Below, in pieces: positions 39,895 through 43,775 of a stretch of DNA of 43,775 nucleotides. The DNA comes from M3007 sp032115775. Lineage in GTDB: Bacteria > Bacteroidota > Bacteroidia > Chitinophagales > Saprospiraceae. Made by a program: the position numbers and the translations under genes. Positions within the stretch are counted from its first letter, which is position 1, and each line of letters starts with the position of its first letter. The stretch is taken from contig JAUMBL010000207.1 of the NCBI GenBank assembly GCA_032115775.1, positions 1 to 43,775 of the forward strand, given 5' to 3'. The notes below the pieces were generated by a model. The model ran no database searches. It was not told the origin of the DNA and saw nothing but the letters and a program-made list of their open reading frames with translations.

Positions 39895-40671
39895 ATGATC
39901 CGCGCTTTTATTATCGAAGATGAACCCGAAGGCCTGCAAAATCTGCTCAACCTGCTGGACAAATACTGCCCGGAGGTGGAAGTAAAAACAACCGGCGGAT
40001 CGATCGCCGATCTTAAAAAAATTGCCGGCGGCGACAAAGCGACGCAGTACGACGTCGCCTTTTTGGATATCAGCCTGCCAGACGGACTGGTTTTCAACGG
40101 ACTGAAAAAAATGAGCGATATCCCGTTCGATATCGTTTTTGTCACGGCGTATGACAAATACGCCCTGACAGCCTTCGACTTCGCGGCCATTGATTACGTG
40201 CTCAAGCCAATCGAACCGGAAGACCTGCGCCGCGCCGTGAGCCGCATCCGAACCGGCGCGAAAAACAACGACACCAAGGAACGACTGGAAATTTTTGAAC
40301 AAAACTACGCCGGCAGCGGCCCGAATGCCTTTGATAAAATCGGCGTCGCAGCACTCGAAGGTGTCCATTTCGTCCGCCTCGGCGATATCGTTCGCCTCGA
40401 AGCGGAGGATAATTACACGCATTTTCTCCTGAATAACCAACAGCGAATTACGGCCGCAAAAACCATCAAAGCCTACGAAGACGCGCTTGTGAAATTTAAC
40501 TTTATTCGCGTACACAAAAAGCACATCGTCAATATGAACTATATGAAAACGTATATCAAAGGGGAAGGCGGCTATTTGATACTCGAAAACGGCGAAAGCA
40601 TCGAGGTGTCTCGCCGTAAAAAGGCGACCTTGGCCTCGGCGATTTCTAAAATGTACGGGGAAGTATCCTGA
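39895..40671 (+). CDS. LytTR-family response regulator (orphan)
   Basis: A 258-residue two-component regulator. Residues 1 to about 120 are the receiver domain: the acidic pocket in FIIEDEPEG, phospho-acceptor D58 in VAFLDISLPDG, Thr/Ala in VFVTAYDKYA and K104 in DYVLKPIEP. Residues about 157-258 are the LytTR DNA-binding domain (VRLGDIVRLEAEDNYTHFLL ... FIRVHKKHIVNMNYMKTY ... GESIEVSRRKK). No histidine kinase lies next to it. In Bacteroidota such regulators usually pair with a LytS-type membrane kinase encoded elsewhere. ftsY follows after 16 bp, so the two are probably cotranscribed. Confidence 0.92.
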   Translation: MIRAFIIEDEPEGLQNLLNLLDKYCPEVEVKTTGGSIADLKKIAGGDKATQYDVAFLDISLPDGLVFNGLKKMSDIPFDIVFVTAYDKYALTAFDFAAIDYVLKPIEPEDLRRAVSRIRTGAKNNDTKERLEIFEQNYAGSGPNAFDKIGVAALEGVHFVRLGDIVRLEAEDNYTHFLLNNQQRITAAKTIKAYEDALVKFNFIRVHKKHIVNMNYMKTYIKGEGGYLILENGESIEVSRRKKATLASAISKMYGEVS

Positions 40672-40687
40672 TAAACTGTCTATTACA

Positions 40688-41644
40688 ATGAGTTTTTTTA
40701 AAAAATTTTTCAGCCGCGAAAAACAAGAGGATCTCGATAAGGGCCTGGAAAAAACCAAAGAAAGCTTCTTTGGCAAAATCGCCCGCGCCATTACCGGCAA
40801 AGAACGGGTGGACGAAGAGGTGCTCGACGAGCTGGAATCAGCCCTTATCGCCGCAGACGTCGGGCTGGATACGACGGTTAAAATCATCGAACGGATCGAA
40901 GCGCGCGTGGCCCGAGATAAGTACATGAACACGGACGAGCTCCACAATATTCTGCGCGACGAGATTGTCCAGATGCTCTCCGAAAACAAAACCGAAGATG
41001 TCGAAGATTACGAGATACCCGCCGGCAAACGCCCGTACGTCCTGCTTGTAATCGGCGTCAACGGCGTGGGGAAAACCACCACCATCGGCAAACTCGCCTG
41101 GCAATTCAAACAAAAAGGCTATAAGGTGGTGCTCGGCGCCGCCGATACGTTCCGCGCCGCCGCCGTAGATCAACTGGGCGTGTGGGCCGGGCGCGTCGGT
41201 TGCGAATTTTACAGCAAGGGAATGAATGCCGATCCCGCCGCCGTCGCTTTCGAAACGACTCAATTCGCCATCGAAAATCAATGCGATATCGCCATTATTG
41301 ATACGGCCGGTCGCCTGCACAACAAAGCCAACCTCATGCAGGAACTCGGCAAAATCCACCGATCTATTGATAAAAGGCTTCCCGGCGCCCCGCACGATGT
41401 GCTGCTGATTCTCGACGCCTCTACCGGCCAAAACGCCTTGGAGCAAGCCAAGCACTTCACGTCCGTAGCCCCGATCACCGCCCTGGCGCTCACCAAGCTG
41501 GACGGCACAGCCAAGGGCGGCGTGGCCCTCGGTATTTCCGATCAGTTTAAAATTCCGATCAGATTCATCGGCGTCGGGGAAAAAATAGACCAGCTGCAGA
41601 TTTTTAACAAACGTGCGTTCGTAGATACGCTGTTCGATAAGTAG
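40688..41644 (+). CDS. ftsY: Signal recognition particle receptor FtsY
   Basis: A 318-residue SRP GTPase that receives ribosome-nascent chain complexes at the inner membrane. The NG domain is complete: GVNGVGKTTTIGKLAW (P-loop, near residue 121), DTFRAAAVDQLGVWA, DTAGRLHNKANLMQEL and TKLDGTAKGGVALG with FIGVGEKIDQLQIF at the end. The acidic A domain is short (MSFFKKFFSREKQEDLDKG), as in many Bacteroidota. It probably shares a transcript with the upstream LytTR gene. Confidence 0.96.
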   Translation: MSFFKKFFSREKQEDLDKGLEKTKESFFGKIARAITGKERVDEEVLDELESALIAADVGLDTTVKIIERIEARVARDKYMNTDELHNILRDEIVQMLSENKTEDVEDYEIPAGKRPYVLLVIGVNGVGKTTTIGKLAWQFKQKGYKVVLGAADTFRAAAVDQLGVWAGRVGCEFYSKGMNADPAAVAFETTQFAIENQCDIAIIDTAGRLHNKANLMQELGKIHRSIDKRLPGAPHDVLLILDASTGQNALEQAKHFTSVAPITALALTKLDGTAKGGVALGISDQFKIPIRFIGVGEKIDQLQIFNKRAFVDTLFDK

Positions 41645-41671
41645 GAAAACACCGGGATACAGATTTTAAAC

Positions 41672-41695
41672 TACCTTTTTTAAGGTATTTTAAAA
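41672..41695 (+). terminator. Weak terminator-like hairpin after ftsY
   Basis: TACCTT (41672-41677), loop TTTT, AAGGTA (41682-41687), followed by TTTTAAAA. The stem is short and the tract weak. Confidence 0.35.
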
Positions 41696-41775
41696 TATTG
41701 TTAACAAATCATTATAGTATTACTACCATTGGCTCGATCTTTGCTGCGTTAAAGCAAATTATAATCATCATCATC

Positions 41776-43122
41776 ATGAAAAGATTTTTTACCCTGTCGC
41801 ATGTCTGGACAATTCTTGTCCTCCTACTCGCACCGGCGCTTTGGCAGTCCTGTACCAAGGACGCCGGCTCGGATGATTCGACTGAATCTGCATTTAATAA
41901 ACGTTACGAGGCCCGCATCCCGCAGGAGTGGATGGAGCTGTCCTACGAAACGGTGAAAAGGGAAGGGCTGTTCGCCCTCGACGCTTCCCGTACGTATGCT
42001 TACGTGGCCATCACGCTCTACGAATCCATGGTACACGGCATGGAAAACGGCCGTTCGCTGACCGGTCAGTTGCAGGGCCTGAACTCCCTGCCGCGCCCGG
42101 AAGATGGTCTGGAATACGACTGGGGCGTGGTGGCTTGCCACGCGGCGCCTGAAGTGCTCAAGGCCATGATCCCCACGATGAACCTGACTTCGCAGCAGCA
42201 TATCGAGACGCTTACCGGTACCCAGGAAGACCGCTTAGAGCGCAGCCTGTCCATTGATTACGATGTGATGCTCCGCTCCAAAGCGTTTGGCAAGGCGCTG
42301 GCGCAGGCAATTATTACCTGGGCAAATTCTGACAACCGCATCGGGATGGAAGCGTTGAGTTATACGCACCCCAGCCGGGTGGGTAACCCGCAGTTCTGGG
42401 ATCCGGCAACGCTCAACCAGAATTTTATGATGCCATTCTGGTGGACGAGCCGGCCTTTCGTCATTTCTACCTATCGCCTTTGCGAACCGCCGCCGCCGTT
42501 GCCGTACAGTACCGACCCGTCGAGCCAGTACTACAAAGAGGTGAAGGAAGTGTACGACGCCTCTTTCAACCCGCAACTGGTGCAAATCGGCCGGTACTGG
42601 GCCAACAACCCGAGCCAATCCGGCTCGCCCGCCGGCTCCTGGCTCGGCATCTCGAATCAGCTGGTGGATCAGTACAACCTTGATATCACCACGACCCTGC
42701 GCATGTACGTGCTGCTGACTATCGGCACGCGCGATGCGTTCATTGCCGTTTGGTACACGAAGTATAAATATAACCTCCAGCGGCCGGTGACCTACATCCG
42801 CGAAGTGATCGGCGACGCGACCTGGAACTCGCCGGTTCCGACGCCGCCGTACCCGGATTATCTCTCCGGCACGTCTATCAACGCCGGCTCCTCCTCGGAG
42901 ATGCTGACCCGCTTGTTCGGCTTCCGGCCCTTTGGCGACAGCCAGCACAGCGACAAGGGCTTCGGCACGCGTTATTTCGCATCGTTCAAAGAGGCCGGCA
43001 TCGAAGCGTACAATTCGCGGGTGTACGGCGGGGTACACATGCGCCGCGCCTGTGCGCTCGGATTTGAATCCGGCGAGTGCATCGCGGATTATATCTGGAG
43101 CAATCTTCAATTTACCCGCTAA
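41776..43122 (+). CDS. Vanadium-haloperoxidase/PAP2-like lipoprotein lacking the PSGH histidine
   Basis: A 448-residue exported protein with a lipoprotein-type signal (hydrophobic stretch, then LWQSC with Cys26). The body follows the helical vanadium-dependent haloperoxidase/PAP2 family of Bacteroidota. The phosphate/vanadate motif is partly there: K329-x6-R336-P337 (TKYKYNLQRP) and S414-R-x5-H421 (SRVYGGVH). The middle motif PSGH reads LSGT, so Thr366 replaces the catalytic histidine, and the Asp after H421-x3 is Ala. It may therefore bind phosphate or vanadate without the usual catalysis, or use another base. The start is the ATG at 41776, because the upstream in-frame ATG (41698) adds a run of isoleucines unlike a signal. 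It is separated from ftsY by 131 bp. Confidence 0.75.
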   Translation: MKRFFTLSHVWTILVLLLAPALWQSCTKDAGSDDSTESAFNKRYEARIPQEWMELSYETVKREGLFALDASRTYAYVAITLYESMVHGMENGRSLTGQLQGLNSLPRPEDGLEYDWGVVACHAAPEVLKAMIPTMNLTSQQHIETLTGTQEDRLERSLSIDYDVMLRSKAFGKALAQAIITWANSDNRIGMEALSYTHPSRVGNPQFWDPATLNQNFMMPFWWTSRPFVISTYRLCEPPPPLPYSTDPSSQYYKEVKEVYDASFNPQLVQIGRYWANNPSQSGSPAGSWLGISNQLVDQYNLDITTTLRMYVLLTIGTRDAFIAVWYTKYKYNLQRPVTYIREVIGDATWNSPVPTPPYPDYLSGTSINAGSSSEMLTRLFGFRPFGDSQHSDKGFGTRYFASFKEAGIEAYNSRVYGGVHMRRACALGFESGECIADYIWSNLQFTR

Positions 43123-43155
43123 AAAACCAGATAATTGCAGCAAAAAGTGCCGAAT

Positions 43156-43775
43156 ATGCACAAGCATGCAATTATAATAAGTATAATTTTCCTGTCCTTG
43201 CCGGCCTGCGCGACCCTTCGCCAGAGCCGGCAAGGTCGTTTTATAACCCGCAGTATTGAACGCACTGCGGTCTTTGACCGCAGTTTCACGGGTTTTTACC
43301 TGGCCGAGGCCGAATCCGGCCGCACGCTTTGCGCCTTCAACGCCGACAAACTTTTTACCCCGGCCTCTAACGCCAAAATCCTGACGCTGGCCGTTTGTCT
43401 GGAGGTGCTGGGCGATTCGCTGCCGCGCTGGCGGTATCAGCCGGGCGATCCGGCGGTGTTTACCGGTACCGGCGATCCTACTACGCTGCACCCAGCCTTC
43501 GCCGCCTGGCAGGCGCTGCCGCCCGCGCTATCGGATACTGTGCGCGCCCGGCCGCAATTGCGTTCTCTGCCGGGCGCGGCGGAACTGCCCAGGATGCCCG
43601 CAGGTTGGATGTGGGACGATATGTCATACCCCTTCTCGGCGGAAATGAGCGCGCTGCCGCTGTATGGAAACACCCTCGAAGTCCGTTGGAACGGTCAATC
43701 CTGGGAAGCCCTGCCGGCGTTTTTCCAGTCGTATGTAAAAGAAATGCCCGCCGGCGGGCAGGCGATCAAAAGAAT
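43156..43775 (+). CDS. D-alanyl-D-alanine carboxypeptidase/endopeptidase, PBP4 (S13) family, 3' end outside window
   Basis: An ATG at 43156 opens a frame that stays open to the window end (206 codons). The N-terminus is a lipoprotein-type signal (IIISIIFLSLPAC). The first penicillin-binding motif is visible: FTPASNAKILTLAV with Ser71-x-x-Lys74, preceded by GFYLAEAESGRTL, the usual start of S13 carboxypeptidases (DacB/PBP4). Such enzymes trim or cleave peptide cross-links of peptidoglycan in the periplasm. The later SxN and KTG motifs lie beyond the window. It starts 33 bp after the haloperoxidase-like gene and could share its transcript. Confidence 0.82.
   Translation, partial: MHKHAIIISIIFLSLPACATLRQSRQGRFITRSIERTAVFDRSFTGFYLAEAESGRTLCAFNADKLFTPASNAKILTLAVCLEVLGDSLPRWRYQPGDPAVFTGTGDPTTLHPAFAAWQALPPALSDTVRARPQLRSLPGAAELPRMPAGWMWDDMSYPFSAEMSALPLYGNTLEVRWNGQSWEALPAFFQSYVKEMPAGGQAIKR

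Noticed and set aside
1..43775. tRNA, rRNA, integrase, transposase or prophage genes
   Set aside because: I looked for T-loop patterns and typical recombinase or phage proteins and found none. Mobile DNA here is limited to non-coding MITEs.

Overview
The window looks like chromosomal DNA from a Bacteroidota bacterium, most likely a Saprospiria-type lineage (Lewinella/Haliscomenobacter-like). The reasons are a SusC/SusD pair, PorT of the type IX secretion system (T9SS), one cargo protein with a type A sorting tail and one with a CHU_C/type B tail, a short Hc1-like histone, an atpD-atpC pair separate from the other ATP synthase genes, no clear Shine-Dalgarno sequences, and several promoters of the Bacteroidota form TTTG-N20-TAnnTTTG. 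This placement is inference from gene content, not a phylogeny.

Layout. 1-3.7 kb: end of an amino acid permease, guanine deaminase (-), kefF-kefC (+), Hc1 histone (-). 4-10 kb: DUF1573 protein, an orphan susC-susD pair and a small vWA protein, all (+). 10.4-15 kb: typA, queA, a DUF2795 protein and a Crp/Fnr regulator (+). 15.2-22 kb: a compact minus-strand run, transcribed as GT2, ribB (with a decayed RibA-like domain), menG/ubiE, porT, dnaG and rnz. 22.4-28.9 kb: msrB (+), an XRE regulator with a cysteine desulfurase (-), tpiA (+), a lipoprotein and an unknown helical protein (-). 29-35.6 kb: two large T9SS cargo proteins (+) flanking a small SPOR-like protein (-). 35.9-37.8 kb: atpD-atpC (-). 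38.2-43.8 kb: a LysM lytic transglycosylase, an orphan LytTR response regulator, ftsY, a vanadium-haloperoxidase-like lipoprotein and the start of a PBP4-type carboxypeptidase (+).

Most genes are housekeeping or envelope genes. I see no new multi-gene defence or biosynthetic system. The most novel content is between genes. A ~162 bp element, imperfectly palindromic over its whole length, occurs in four full copies and one fragment. Each full copy has ends GTAAC...GTTAC (one end is GCAAC) and is flanked by 8-bp direct repeats matching at 8/8, 7/8, 7/8 and 6/8 positions. These are the marks of a non-autonomous transposon (MITE), and the ends plus target-site length resemble the IS66 family. One copy ends 12 bp before msrB and a fragment lies just before tpiA. 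A second family, a 124-bp two-hairpin cassette, occurs twice between convergent genes, and its stem differences are compensatory. Other unexplained structures are a perfect 15-bp hairpin between atpD and atpC, a 50-bp tandem repeat before the LytTR gene, a CGCAGAATACGC array, and a 94-bp structured segment upstream of typA.

Protein-level oddities are a RibB whose GTP cyclohydrolase II domain has lost its zinc cysteines, an XRE/IrrE-type regulator without HExxH, and a haloperoxidase-like protein lacking the PSGH histidine.
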